A stretch of 64,000 bases of DNA, taken from assembly GCA_949752795.1 (NCBI GenBank), contig OX457058.1, positions 167,960,223 through 168,024,222 on the forward strand, written 5' to 3'. The translations under genes were made by a program, and so were the position numbers. Numbering within the stretch: position 1 is the first letter of the stretch; each line of letters starts with the position of its first letter. The DNA comes from Hyperoodon ampullatus. Lineage: Eukaryota > Chordata > Mammalia > Artiodactyla > Ziphiidae. Shown piece after piece: positions 11,833 to 23,749 of the stretch. The notes under the pieces were generated by a model. It made no database searches. It was not told the DNA's origin and saw only the letters and a list, made by a program, of their open reading frames with translations.

Positions 11833-14821
11833 GGAAACAAAGTATAATAACTAGCTTATATAAAAACTCCTAACATACTCATCAAACAACATTTCTGACC
11901 CCAGTAAGCTTGCAAATACTTAACATTAATCATGAGAGGAATGTGAGAGGACTGGTTAAAAATGTTTATTACTTCTGGGGGTAATTTTCAAAGCTGACGG
12001 TCTTGAGTCATCTAAAATGAATTGGAGAAGATGGGAGAGGGATGCAGAAAAGGAAACAAGTTTATATAAACAAGAATAAGGGAGCTAGAGTTTGTACAGA
12101 TTACTGGAGAGTAGAGATGTGTACACAGAGAGAAGCATAGACATCAGTAGAGGGTCCCACTTAAGTATTCAGCAGAGTGTTGATCAGAGAATGCATGCAA
12201 GAAAACTACACAAGACTGGGGGAAGACCACCAGAAAAGGTTAAAAGACCATAACAACACTCACCAAGGTCAGTAATAATGCCTGTCCCTACCAACAAAAC
12301 TGGAAAAACCTCACACAGGATACTGAGGAGAGGACTCAGAGAGTCTTGCCTCAGTGGTGGGGAATAAATGGCCCTAAACTAAAGACTAGTCTGACCTAAC
12401 AAATCTTAAAATCAAGACTCAAAAGGATCAAACTATTTCTAAGAAACTTAACTATGTCCCAAAGCAAAAAATAATTACAGAAATCTACAAATATATAGCA
12501 CGCAAGGTAAAATTTACATTGTCTCGTAGCAGCCAATAAAAAATTACCAGACATTCAAAGAAGGGGAAAAAAATTATGAGGAGAAAAATCAATCTACTGA
12601 AAACAACACAGCAATGAAATGAACAGTTAAGGACATCAAAATAGTTATAAGTGATTCTATATGTTCAAAAAGTTAAATAGAAACATGGAAGATACAAAAA
12701 AAGATGCAAACCCAACTTCTAAAGATGAAAACTATAATGTCTGAGATGGAAAATAAACTGGATGGGATTAATAGCAGATTAGATATTGCAAAAGAAACAA
12801 TAAAGTACAGTAATAAGAGACCCAAAATGAAATACAGAGAGAAAAAAAGAATAAAAACAAAATGAAAAGAGCATCTGTGACCCATAGGACAATTTCAAGC
12901 AGCCTAATATACATGTAATTGAAATTCATGAAGATGGGGGGAGGCAGAAAAAATATTTGAAGAAATAATACTAAAATTTTCCAAATATGATATCTATAAA
13001 ACTCAGGTCTAAGAAACAACAAACACTAAGCTCAGGAAGTATGAAGTAAACTATGCGAAGGCACATCATATTAACATGGCTCAAAACCGGTGATGAAGAG
13101 GAAATCTTAAAAGCAGCTGGAAAAAAAAGACATGTTATATACATAGGAACAGTGATAACAATAGCAGCATAGTTATCATTAGGAACAATACAAGTAAGGA
13201 AACAGTGGAGCAAAAATCTTTAAAGTATTGAAAGGAAAAAACAAAAAACTATCAACATCTAATTTGATACCTGAAGAAAATCTTTCAAAAAAGCAAGTGA
13301 CAAAAAGAGTTTTTTGGACATAAAAAATTGAGTGAATGCACCACCAGCAGATCCATACTACAAGAAGTGTTCAAGGACATCCTTCAGGTAGAAGAATAAT
13401 ACCAGATGAAATATAAACCCACACACAAAGAATTGAGAGTACCACAGATAAATATGTAAGATTTATTATAAAAGATTACTGATGCTTAGACAAAAATAAT
13501 AACATGGTGATGTGGGGTTTATACCATATGTAAAAGTAAAATGCATGACATCAACAGCACAAAGGCCAGCAGGGAAGAAGAGAGTATTCTATTGTAAGGT
13601 CCTTGTAGAAGATGTGATGTGGTATATATAACACCATTTGAAGGTAGACTGTGGGAAGTTAAAAATATGTACTATAAACTCTATAGTAACCACTAAAGTA
13701 AGAAAACAGAGGTGCAATTAATAAGCCAACAAAGGAGATCAAATGGAATCATACCCCTAAAATACTCAATTGATATAAAAGCATAAAAAGAAGAAAGGGT
13801 AAACAAAGAACAGATGGGATGAACAGAAAAAAAGCAAGATGATTGATTTAAACCTAACCATATCGATAACCATACTAAGTGTGAATGCTCTACGTATGCC
13901 AATTAAAAGTTAGAGATTGTTAGATTGGATAAAAAAAAGCATGACCCAAGTATATGTGACTTAAACATACTTTAAATATTAAGACACAAATAAGTTAAAA
14001 GTAAAAGGATGAATACTCTTCATGAATATAGACACAAAAATCCTCAACAAAATACTAGCAAACTGAATCCAGCAAATTATAAAAAGAATTATATATCATA
14101 AACAAGTGAGATTTATCCCCAGGATTACAACATTGGTTTAACATCTGACAATCAATTCACATAATACATTATATTGTAGAATAAGGGACAAAAACTACAT
14201 GATCATCTCAGTGGATACCAAAAAAAGATTTGAAAATCCAACACTCATTCACAATTTTAAAAAGCTGAGCAAACTAGGAATAGAAGAGAATATTCTCAAC
14301 ATAATAAAGAGCATCTATGAAAAATCTACTGCTAACATCATAGTAATTGCTAAAAGACTGAATGCTTTCCCTCTCAACCCAGGCAAAAGATAAGGATCCA
14401 CTCTCACCACTTCTGTTCAACACTGTAATAGATATTCTAGCCAGGGCAACTAGGTTAGAAAGATATAAAAGGCATCCATATTGGAAATGGTGTAAAACTC
14501 TATTTACAGACCAACGATGGTCTTGTAAATAAAAAGAGTCAAAGGAATACACTAAAAACCTACTAGAAGTAATACACAAGTTGAGTACAGTAGCAGGATA
14601 TAAGATTAATACACAAAATCAGTTATGTTTATATACAGTAACAATGAACAGTCTAAAAATGAAATTGAGAAATCCATTCCATTCATAATAACAGGCAAAA
14701 AAGGAAAAAGAAAAAAAAAACAACCCTAACATACCTAGGAATACTTTAACAGAAGAAATGTAAGACTTGTACACTGAAAACTACAACATATTACTAAAAG
14801 ATATTAAAGAAGACATCAATA

Positions 14822-15270
14822 GGGACCTTCCCGGTGGTCCAGTGGTAAAGAATCCACCTTCCAATGCAGGGGATGCAGGTTCGATCCCCAGTCAAATGCA
14901 AGGGATGTGGGTTCAATCCCACATGCCACAGGGCAACTAAGCCCACACGCCACAACTACTGAACTCACACACCTCAACTAGAGAGCCCGCGTGCTGCAAA
15001 CTACAGAGCCCACGCACTCTGAACCCACGCGCCACAACTACAGAGCCCACGTGCCCTGGAGCCCAAACGCCACAACTAGAGAGAGAAAACCCACACACAA
15101 CAACTAGAGAGAAGCTCGCGCACTGCAACAAGGAGCTCACGCACCGCAACGAAAAAGATCCCGCATGCCTCAGTGAAGATCCCACGTGCTGCAACTAAGA
15201 TCCAACACAGCCAAAAAAAAATAAAGAAAATTTAAAAAAATAAAATAAAGTCTTCAAAAAAAAAAAAAGG
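14822..15270 (+). mobile_element. tRNA-derived SINE with duplicated B-box region
   Basis: The head GGGACCTTCCCGGTGGTCCAG is tRNA-Glu-like. A stretch of about 31 bp is present twice (14862-14892 and 14894-14924), giving two B-box-like motifs (GGTTCGATCC and GGTTCAATCC). The tail is rich in GCCACAACTA-type repeats and ends in a poly-A run. Flanks GAAGACATCAAT and GGAAACATCAAT are a slightly decayed target-site duplication. Confidence 0.85.
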
Positions 15271-15908
15271 AAACATCAATAAATGAAAAGACTTCCATGA
15301 TCATGGATTGTAAGACATAATATTGTTAAGATGTCAATACTCCCCAAACTGGTCTACAGATTCAACACAATCCATATAAAAATTCCTTCCAGCTCCTTTA
15401 CAGAAACTGAAAAGGTAATCCTAAAACTCATGGAAATGCAAAAGACACAATAGCCAAAACAATCTTGAAAAAGAAGAACAAAGTTGCAAGTCATACTTCC
15501 TGACCTGAAAGTTTACTACAAAGCTACAATAATCAATACTGGTATCAGCATAAGGACAGACATATAGGTCAATGCAATAAAACTGAGAACCCAGAAATAA
15601 ATCCTTACATGTATGGTCAGTTGATTTTTACAAAGGTGCCAAAAAACTTTAAAGGGAAAAGAATAGTCTTTTCAAACAAGGGGTGCTGGGACAACTGATA
15701 TCCACATGCAAAAAAAAAAAAAAAAAAAAGAATTTGGACAACTATCTTACACTGTACACAAAAACTAAGTAAAAATTGATCCAAATCTATATGTAAGAGC
15801 TAAAACTACAAAATTGCTAGAAGAAAACATAGGAGTAATTCTTCTTGAACTTGGCAATGATTTCTTAGATAAGACACCAAAAGCACAAGCAATGAAAGAA
15901 AAATTTGA

Positions 15909-16226
15909 GGGCTTCCCTGGTGGTGCAGTGGTTGAGAATCCGCCTGCCAATGCAGGGGACACAGGTTTGAGCCCTGGTCCAGGAAGATCCCACATGCTGC
16001 AGAGCAACTAACTAAGCCCACGAGCCACAACTACTGAGCCCGCATGCTTCAACTACTGAAGCCCGTGCGCCTAGAGCCCATGCTCCGCAACAAGAGAAGC
16101 CACCGCAAGGAGAAGCCCGAGCACCACAATGAAGAGGAGCCTCCGCTAGCTACAACTACAGAAAGCCCGTGCACAGCAATGAAGACCCAACACAGCCAAA
16201 AATAAATAAATTTATTTTTAAAAAAG
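15909..16226 (+). mobile_element. tRNA-Glu-derived SINE (CHR-1 type)
   Basis: Starts GGGCTTCCCTGGTGG and ends in an A/T-rich tail. Exact direct repeats GAAAAATTTGA at 15898-15908 and 16227-16237 define the boundaries. Confidence 0.93.
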
Positions 16227-16289
16227 GAAAAATTTGATATATTAGACTTAATCAAAAGTAAAAATGTTGTGCTTCAGAAGACACCATCA

Positions 16290-16515
16290 GGCTTCCCTCG
16301 TAGCACAGTGGTTAAGAATCCGCCTGCCAATGCAAGGGACATGGGTTTGAGCCCTGGTCTGGGAAGATCCCACATGCCGCGGAGCAACTAAGCCCGCGCA
16401 CTGCAATAAACAGTAGGCCCCGCTTGCCAAAACTAGAGAGAGCCCGCATGCAGCAACCAAGACCCAATGCAGCCAAAAACTAAACTAAAAAAAATTTTTT
16501 TAATTAAAAAAAAAA
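16290..16515 (+). mobile_element. tRNA-Glu-derived SINE
   Basis: Starts GGCTTCCCTCGTAGCAC and has an intact CHR-type body and a poly-A tail. It lies 63 bp after the previous SINE's duplication, inside the same old L1. No clear target-site duplication is seen. Confidence 0.85.
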
Positions 16516-17075
16516 GTGAAAAGACAACTTAGAGTATGGGAGAAAATATGTGCAAATCATACATCCAATAAGGGGCTTATATCCAGAATATAAAAAAAAC
16601 TATTACAACTCAATAATAAAAAGAAAAATAACACAATTTAAAAAGGATTTGAACAGACACTTCTCCAAGTGGCAAAAAAAGTACATAAAAAGTACAAAAA
16701 AACATATTCAAAACCATTATTCATTAAGGAAATGTAAATTAAAACTACAATGAGATAATACTACACACTTATTAGAAATGATGAAATTGCAAAGGCTGAC
16801 CATTCCAAGTGTTTACAAGCATGTAGAACAAGTAGAACTCTCATATTCAACTGGTGAGAATATAAAATAGTTTGGTAGTTTAAGTTAAACATACACCTAC
16901 CCTATGATCCAGACATTTCATTCCTAGGTATTTACTCAAGAAAAAAGAAATCTTATGTCCATACAAAGATTGGTGCATTAGTGGTCATAGCAACTCTATT
17001 TGCAAAAGCCAAAAACCAGAAACTATCAAATGTTCATCAACAGGTGAATAAACAAATTGTGGTATACCTGAATAA

Positions 17076-17778
17076 CCAATCTGTGATTAGTGTCTTTCCA
17101 CCTGTACTGGTAGATTTTCCAGTACTAAAAAATTCTCATTCATTATCTCTTTAAATATTGCTTTTGCCTATTCTCTATTTCTTTTCTTTCAGGAACTCCA
17201 CTTACTAGACTTTCTCACTATAACTTCTCATTCTGATCATTCTAATTTTCATGTATCTTCATCTCTTTTATATTTTCCATTTCTGTATCTTTGAGCTGCA
17301 TTATGAATGATTTATTCTGATCTATATTCCAGTTAGTTCATTCTCTCTTGGGCTTTGCCTAATTGCCTTATCTGTGGTTAAACTTAACAAATGAGTTTTG
17401 AGTTTTTATTACTGCATTTTTCATTAATAGAAATTACATTCAATTCCTCTTTTCAACCAGCTTTGTACCTCTGTCACTTTTCAGACTCCTGCTCCCTGCA
17501 TATATTTTAAACGTGCCTTTTACTTACTTAAATAGAGCCTATCATGGTTATTTTAATAATAACTAGTAATTACAATACATAAGCCTTTGCAAGTTTTCTT
17601 CTACATGTCTATTGTTTCTGCTGATTCTTGTTCAGGTTGTCTTATTTCCATGTGCACTTGGTTATCTTTGACAAATTATCCATTGACCTCAAAACTTTAC
17701 TGGTAGGACTTTTCTTAAGCCAAAGATGAAAGTATACTCCTACAGAGAATATTTGCATTTGTTTACTATATCATTTTA
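17076..17778 (-). mobile_element. Old L1 fragment, antisense ORF1 and 5' region
   Basis: Read on the minus strand, the part near 17,130-17,330 resembles a degraded L1 ORF1 RRM and coiled-coil region, with upstream 5' sequence to the right. It is heavily mutated. It may continue to the right of the younger fragment at 17779-18640. Confidence 0.6.
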
Positions 17779-18640
17779 AATTCATGCCTTGACATGTAAC
17801 CCAATTTAAAAATGAGCAAAGGATGCGAACAGACATTCCCCGCCCCCCCAAAAATAGACAATTGGCCAATAAAGACACGAAAAGGTGCTCAACAGCATCA
17901 GTTATTAGGGAAATACAAATCAAAACCTCAATGAGATACCACTCCACACACAAAAGACAGACAAAAATAAATGCTGATGAGGATGGAGAAACTAGAACCC
18001 ATTGCTGGTAGGAATGAAAACTGGTGTATCTGCTTTGGAAAACAGTCTGGCAGTTCCTCAAAACAAACAAAGAATTACCATATGACCCAGCAATTCCATT
18101 TGTAGGTAAATGGAGAATGAAAATATATTTCCTATGAAAATGGAAAATACATTTCCATACAAAAACTTGTATGCAAATGTTCATAGCAGCATTATTCATA
18201 ATAGCCAAAAAGTGGATATAACCATCAAACTAAGGAATGGGAAAGCAAAACATGGTATTAACCATACAATGGAATATTATTCAGCCATTAAAAAGAATGA
18301 AGTACTGATTCATGGTAAACATGAATAATCCTTGAAAAGATTATGCCAAGTGAAATAAGACACAAAAGACATATTGTATGATTTCATTCATATGAAATGC
18401 CCAAAATAAGCAAATCATACAGACAAACGTAGATTAGAGTTTGCCAGGGGTTGAGGGAAAAAGGGGAAATGGGGAATGACTGTTAATGGGTATAAGGTTT
18501 TTTTCTGGGGGTAATAAAAATGTTCTGGAATTAGATAGTGATGACGGTTGTACAACTTTGTGAACATATGAAAACCCAATGAATTATACACTCTCAAGGG
18601 TGAATTTTATGGCATATGAATTATATCTAAAAAAAAAAAA
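17779..18640 (+). mobile_element. 5'-truncated L1, ORF2 tail and 3' UTR
   Basis: Degraded ORF2 C-terminal sequence (about 17,800-18,330), then a 3' UTR and a poly-A run near 18,631-18,641. Flanks TTTTAAATTCA and TTTAAAATTCA look like a diverged target-site duplication, placing the insertion within the antisense L1 fragment on its left. Confidence 0.8.
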
Positions 18641-19490
18641 GATTTTTTAAAATTCACATCTTGAAATTTTTTTAGACCACCAAGGTGATGTGTACTTCCC
18701 TCATGATCTGGTAGTTACAACTGCCCAAGGACAGGTTTTTTCCCCTTCTGCTTTACTTGGCCTCAAGACAATTTTCCTTGCAGGTCCTTGAAGGAGGTTG
18801 AGTTTTCATCCTTTCCATGATATCGAAGACCTTTGGGATTCCAGAATTATGGGCAGAAAGTCTCTTGTTAGCTAATCTTGAATGAGCCCTGGGCTGACTT
18901 GTAATTAAACCTCCGGTCCTACAAATCTACCAAATTCTTACTCAAATCCAATCAAGTTCCCTCAGTTTAGCAAATACCCTCAAAGCAAATAAGACTTAAG
19001 GGCTCCTATAGTCTCTCAGATTTTTAGCTTTCTCTTAGATTTTGACATATTAAATCCTAAGTACCTTAAAAATTTTTTTAAGTACAGCTATTCTTTTTTT
19101 AAATACAGCTATATTCAGTGTGAAGGTTTTTCCAAATGTCTTAACTATATTCCAAAAGTGCGAATCCAATATTTACTTTTCAAGTTGAAGTTAACTCTAG
19201 GGAGTTAGGACAGGATTTGCAAAAACTAAAGACAGCCTAATATAATCCACAATAAAGTAGCTTTAGAAGTACTTGTGACCTCAGATGAATACAGTAGATA
19301 TTTAAGACTTAAGATAACATACTCCTGTATACTAAGATGAAAAGTTTACTTTAGAAAAAAATTAAACTTTGAGTTTTAAAAGAAGCATGGGTGGGTGACC
19401 CGTCTCTTAGGTATGGAGGCTCTTTTACAACTAAAGTAAGATTGCAGCAAGAATACACAAAGAGATCAAAGAAAGAACAGCCCAAAAACA
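18641..19490. other. Unassigned non-coding DNA
   Basis: No gene or clear repeat recognised. It may include the continuation of the antisense L1 5' region that begins at 17,076. Confidence 0.4.
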
Positions 19491-20989
19491 TATGAACATA
19501 TGTATGGAAACTTGACATATGATACTTATAGATTACTGAGAGGAAAAACAGAATATTCAATAAACTATGCTGAGAAAAACTGACAACCTACATGGAAAAA
19601 AAAATGAAACTGGATCCCCACTTCACACCACACAAAAATCAATTTCTCGTGGACTAAGGACACAAATATGAAAGGCAAAATTTTAAAGCTTTTAGAAGAA
19701 AATATCAGACAATATCTTTATGACCTCAGGGAAGGGAAAGATTTGTTAAACAAGATGTCAAAAGAACAAACCATAAGGAAAAGTCCGACATATTCAACTA
19801 CATTAAACTACAGAATGGGTCTATCAAAAACCACTATAGGGCTTCCCTGGTGGCGTAGTGGTTGAGAGTCCGCCTGCCGATGCAGGGGACACGGGTTCAT
19901 GCCCCGGTCCGGGAAGATCCCACATGCCGCGGAGCGGCTGGGCCTGTGAGCCATGGCCGCTGAGCCTGCGCGTCCCGAGCCTGTGCTCCGCAATGGGAGA
20001 GGCCACAACAGTGAGAGGCCCGTGTACGGCAAAAAAAAAAAAAAAAAAACCACTATAAAGAAAGTGAAAGACAAGCTACTTACTGGGAAAAAGATATCTG
20101 TCACATGCATAATTGACAAGGGATTAGTACCCAGAAAAAAAAAAATATATATATATATATATATTCTAGAAATCAATTTCAAAAAGACAAAAAAATTAAG
20201 AACGGGCAAAAAAACATAAACAGCCATCCCACTGAATAGGAACTATAAAAGGTTCAACATCATCAGTAATTAAAGAAATGTAAATTAAACCCTACCATTT
20301 CTCATCTACCAGATTGTTGAAAAGAAAAAATTCAGATAATTACAAATGTACAAATGTCTCAAACGTTGTTGAGAAAGGGAACAAAGTGAACACTTAATAC
20401 ACTGATTGTGAGAGTATAAACTGGTACAACCACTTTACAAAGCAATTCAGCGTTATCTAGCAAAACTGAAGATCCACAACTCTATTCCTAGGCAAAAAAC
20501 ATAGGAAATTCTTGAAAATGGACACAGAGAAACACAGATTGGACATTAATAACAAAACAGCTTTCAATGGCAAAAAGTAAAATTAAATTTTAAAAAAGAA
20601 GACTGAAAACACCCTAAATATCCATTAACAGGAGGATGGATAAACAGCTGTAAATTCACATAACAGAATAGCAAAAAAAGCAAATGAACCATAACACAGC
20701 AACACAGATGAATCTCATAATTTGTGCACCCAAAACGTCATGGAATAAACAAAACTAAACACTACGTTACTTATGAATACCTATGTATGTAGTAAAACTC
20801 TACAGAAAATCAAGGAACATGGAAAGAGAAAGACACAATCAGGGAGAAAGATACAATTAGGGCTTCAAAAATATTATGTATTATTTCTAACGCATGATAT
20901 AGGTACCGGGCATTTGTTTTATTTGTATTCTCTAAATCTGTAGATGTGTCAAAAGTACTATACTGCACATATGAAATAATTTTTCACTT
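19490..20989 (+). mobile_element. Old L1 fragment, ORF2 C-terminal half and 3' UTR
   Basis: Sequence resembling the ORF2 region after the reverse transcriptase (words such as AAAATTTTAAAGCTTTTAGAAGAAAA and ATCATCAGTAATTAAAGAAATG), followed by a degraded 3' end. A young CHR-2 SINE interrupts it at 19839-20044 and a (TA)n run sits at 20144-20164. Confidence 0.75.
19839..20044 (+). mobile_element. CHR-2 SINE with perfect flanking repeats
   Basis: A short CHR-2 type body from GGGCTTCCCTGGTGGCG to a long poly-A. Exact duplications AAAAACCACTATA lie at 19826-19838 and 20045-20057. The A-box-like TGGCGTAGTGG and B-box-like GGGTTCATGCCCC are recognisable. The subfamily is known from cetaceans and supports the host assignment. 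Confidence 0.95.
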
Positions 20990-21006
20990 AAAAATTAAGC
21001 AAACAC

Positions 21007-21141
21007 AGTAACAACCTAAATGGGAAAAGAATTTGAATAAGAATAGATACATGTATAACTGAATTACTCTGAAACTATCACAATATTGTTAATCAACTAT
21101 ACTCCAATATAAAATAAAAAGTTAAAAAAAAAATTAAAAAT
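21007..21141 (+). mobile_element. Very short 5'-truncated L1 (3' UTR only)
   Basis: About 135 bp of artiodactyl-type L1 3' end, with a poly-A tail. It is bounded by 17-bp repeats at 20990-21006 and 21142-21158 (AAAAATTAAGCAAACAC against AAAAATTAAGCAAATAC, one mismatch). Confidence 0.88.
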
Positions 21142-21304
21142 AAAAATTAAGCAAATACATGTTGTGGTAGAAAATATGAAAAATACATAAAACTATATGA
21201 AGAAAATTAAAATTATCAATAACCCCATCATCCTGAGATAACTATAATATTTAAAAGAAATAAATATACTTAAATGGTATGTCTTCTTCTACTCCGTATT
21301 TTGT

Positions 21305-21425
21305 TTTAGTTTGGTTTTGGTTTTTGCCTCGGCCGTGCAGCGTCTTAGTTCCCAGACCAGGGATCGAACCCATGCCCCTTGTAGTGGAAGCATGGAGTCC
21401 TAACCACTGGACCGCCAGGGAATTC
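21305..21425 (-). mobile_element. tRNA-derived SINE (Bov-tA-like)
   Basis: On the minus strand it reads GAATTCCCTGGCGGTCCAGT, then TTAGGACTCCATGC and GGGTTCGATCCCTGGTC. This is the pattern of ruminant/cetacean tRNA-Glu SINEs without the long CHR tail. Confidence 0.8.
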
Positions 21426-21439
21426 ACATTTTACTCTCT

Positions 21440-21885
21440 CTTTTTATTTACTTTTTTTTTACAGCTTTATTGAGGTACTGACTTACAGTGAATTGCACAT
21501 ATTTAAAATGTACAATTACATGAGTCAGACATATGTATACAGTGGTGAAAGCATCTTCACAATCAAGAAAACTAATATACCAATGAATACATCCACCATC
21601 CCTAAAAGTTTCGTCATACCCCCTTTGAATCCATCCCCCTTTTCTTTCCCTTGCCACTCCCCCCCTCAGGTAACCACTTATCTGTCTTCTGTTACTTTAG
21701 TTTGCAGTTTCTAGAATTTTTTCAGGTATAGTCTGGGCATAATTTATTCATATGTTTCACTTTAATACATACTGCCACCAATTTACACTTTTACCAGCAG
21801 AGTACAAGAGTTCCAGTTGTTCCACATCCTTATCAACACTTGATTACCTTTTCTATTTTTAGCCATTCTTTTCATATCCTAAGGA
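21440..21885 (-). mobile_element. Old L1 relic, antisense 3' UTR with internal deletion
   Basis: Starts with a T-run and the typical antisense ...CTTTATTGAGGTA word of old L1 3' UTRs, then jumps near 21,730 to antisense ORF2-tail sequence (TTTACACTTTTACCAGCAG). It is degraded and non-coding. Confidence 0.75.
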
Positions 21886-22349
21886 ACATACACATAAAAC
21901 TACTGCCCGAACAACAACAACAAAAATTAAACCCTCAATGAAGACTGGAGTGAAACTCATAAAGAAATTTTCATCTAAGAGCATTTTCCTTTAAATGTAT
22001 AATAATAATTGAAGCAAAGGCCCTAACTGATGTATGCCTCATGAATTTTGATTTAGCCAAAATGTCTGATACCTACGTAAGATTTTTAGAAGAGCCATTG
22101 AAATACACACTAGAAAAATCACAAGACAAAAGTAAGCTGAAAGTATCTAAGTACTGGAACTCAGGTGAAATACAGTCCAACAGTTTGTTAAAGTGTGAAT
22201 TTGACACTGATAAAAACATCTGAACCCAACAGACCAAAATACCACTAAAATAGTGTTCATAATTTGAATTGGGGAGATTAAACACTTACAGTTCTAGTCA
22301 ATATGCACAGCAACTTGCTGTCAGCTTCCCATGCTGGGTGATGCACTTT
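21886..22349. other. Unassigned non-coding DNA
   Basis: No repeat or exon recognised. A 60-residue open frame at 22041-22223 shows no splice-site context or familiar sequence. Confidence 0.4.
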
Positions 22350-23010
22350 AACATAAAAGTATTCTATTGGCCTTATATTCTTTCCAATCTGACTATAAAC
22401 TCCCCTATCACTCTACCACCCTATCACTCCTCCTTCAAATCTCTGTGTCTCAAAATAAGGATTCTATGCTGACTATCTTTATTTATTCATCCTCTATTTA
22501 CTCCTCAAAGTCCTTCAAATTTGGCTTCCATCCTTATCATTTTACTTAAATTATGTTTGTTGAGTTCAATGACATACTCCTAACTACCAAAACCAATAGG
22601 CAATTTATCAGCCCCAATCTTCCTGATTCCTCTGACTCATCTGACCCTAAAATAGATTTCTATCCTTATGAAAACTCTTCCGTCTCCTGGCTTCTAGGAC
22701 ACCACTGTCTGTTAGTTTGCTTCCTTCTTTCCTGAATGTTCCGCCTTGGTCTCCTTGGCTGTCTCTACCCATCAATTAAGTCCTGGTGTTTTCCATCTTG
22801 GTCTTCCTCTCTTCTTACTCCACTTACTGGAATGTTTTCTTCCACTCTCACAAGATTAACTATCACAAATCCATGGGTGGTTCCAACATTCACAACTCTG
22901 ATCCTGACTTCAGAAAATCCCGCTACCAACATATCAAACTGCCAACTAGGCAGCTCAGCCAGGGGCCGTACAAGAATCACAAACTCATTTTTTCTCAACC
23001 TGAATTAGCC
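22350..23010 (+). mobile_element. L2 LINE relic, ORF2 C-terminal part
   Basis: The run of words GTCTCCTGGCTTCTAGGACACC, GATCCTGACTTC and ACATATCAAACTGCCAACTAGG follows the conserved end of the L2 reverse-transcriptase ORF in order. Frames are broken. L2 was active early in mammalian evolution. Confidence 0.8.
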
Positions 23011-23749
23011 CCTCAATTTTATTGTGAATACACAATTGTAACTCAAGTGGAGCCAATAAAATACAAGAGGAACTTAAAATTTTTTCTTCTTCAAGGGTTA
23101 AAAAAAAAAAGCAAATTTTTATGAAGGTTTTTTCCTCCAGTTACGAAGACACTCAAAGTCATTAGCAAAAACTATAAAATACAAAATATGATAAAAAACC
23201 AAATCTCCTCGAATCCCAGCTTTCAAAGTCAAGCAATATAAATCTCTCCTTCCAGAAAGAGCAATTCTTAGCCGTGATAAAGTTCCATATCGAAATATTA
23301 AATTGGTAAGTAGGCGGTGGTGTTGCTATTAACTCTTAATATTTCCAGGCTATTTATAACAGTATCAATCAGGGAAAACACCTCTAATAACTGCCTACCT
23401 GGAGTGAGAATCAGTATATTTTAAATACGAAAGCAATCCTTTTACATGCTGTATTTTAAGCACTCTAAAGGAATCAATGTTTTTGGCTTGGCATCTATCT
23501 TGCCTATACCTGCACGTCCACCTGTGTGCGACATACCCACGATTCATGCACAGTACTTCCTTGATTTAAAGAAAAGCATAGTAAAGAAAGAAGAAGGAAA
23601 AAAAATTGGAGGAGATAGATACAAACCAAATCTAAAAACCTAGCTGGGTAGATAATTCATGTTTTGCAAAAACCAAAACAAAGTGATGTTTACCAGCCCT
23701 TCGCCGCTTCAAAAAGTTTCAGAAACTTCACAGATAAAAACCATCCGCT
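23011..23749. other. Unassigned DNA flanking the CpG island
   Basis: AT-rich sequence with no recognised repeat or exon. If the minus-strand transcript starting in the CpG island is real, this is the start of its first intron. Confidence 0.4.

Larger units (their letters stand above)
12190..17075 (+). mobile_element. Old L1 with a large internal deletion and three nested SINEs
   Basis: Degraded ORF1-like sequence (about 12,600-13,350), an inter-ORF and endonuclease start (about 13,850-14,010), then an abrupt jump to reverse-transcriptase sequence (TCCTCAACAAAATACTAGC near 14,042) that continues to the ORF2 tail at about 17,070. By comparison with the intact copies about 1.4-1.5 kb is missing at about 14,010-14,020. 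SINEs sit at 14822-15270, 15909-16226 and 16290-16515. Many stops and frameshifts make it non-functional. Confidence 0.85.

Noticed and set aside
12190..17075. Possible tRNA genes at the A- and B-box motifs
   Set aside because: These motifs belong to tRNA-derived SINEs with poly-A or A-rich tails and, for most, target-site duplications. No cloverleaf with an intact acceptor stem is present.
19808..20227. Open frames of 60-140 residues over each CHR SINE, with shared ASHCCG/LRCGMWDLPGPG-like peptides
   Set aside because: They recur wherever the SINE occurs and are translations of the tRNA-derived repeat, not a gene family.
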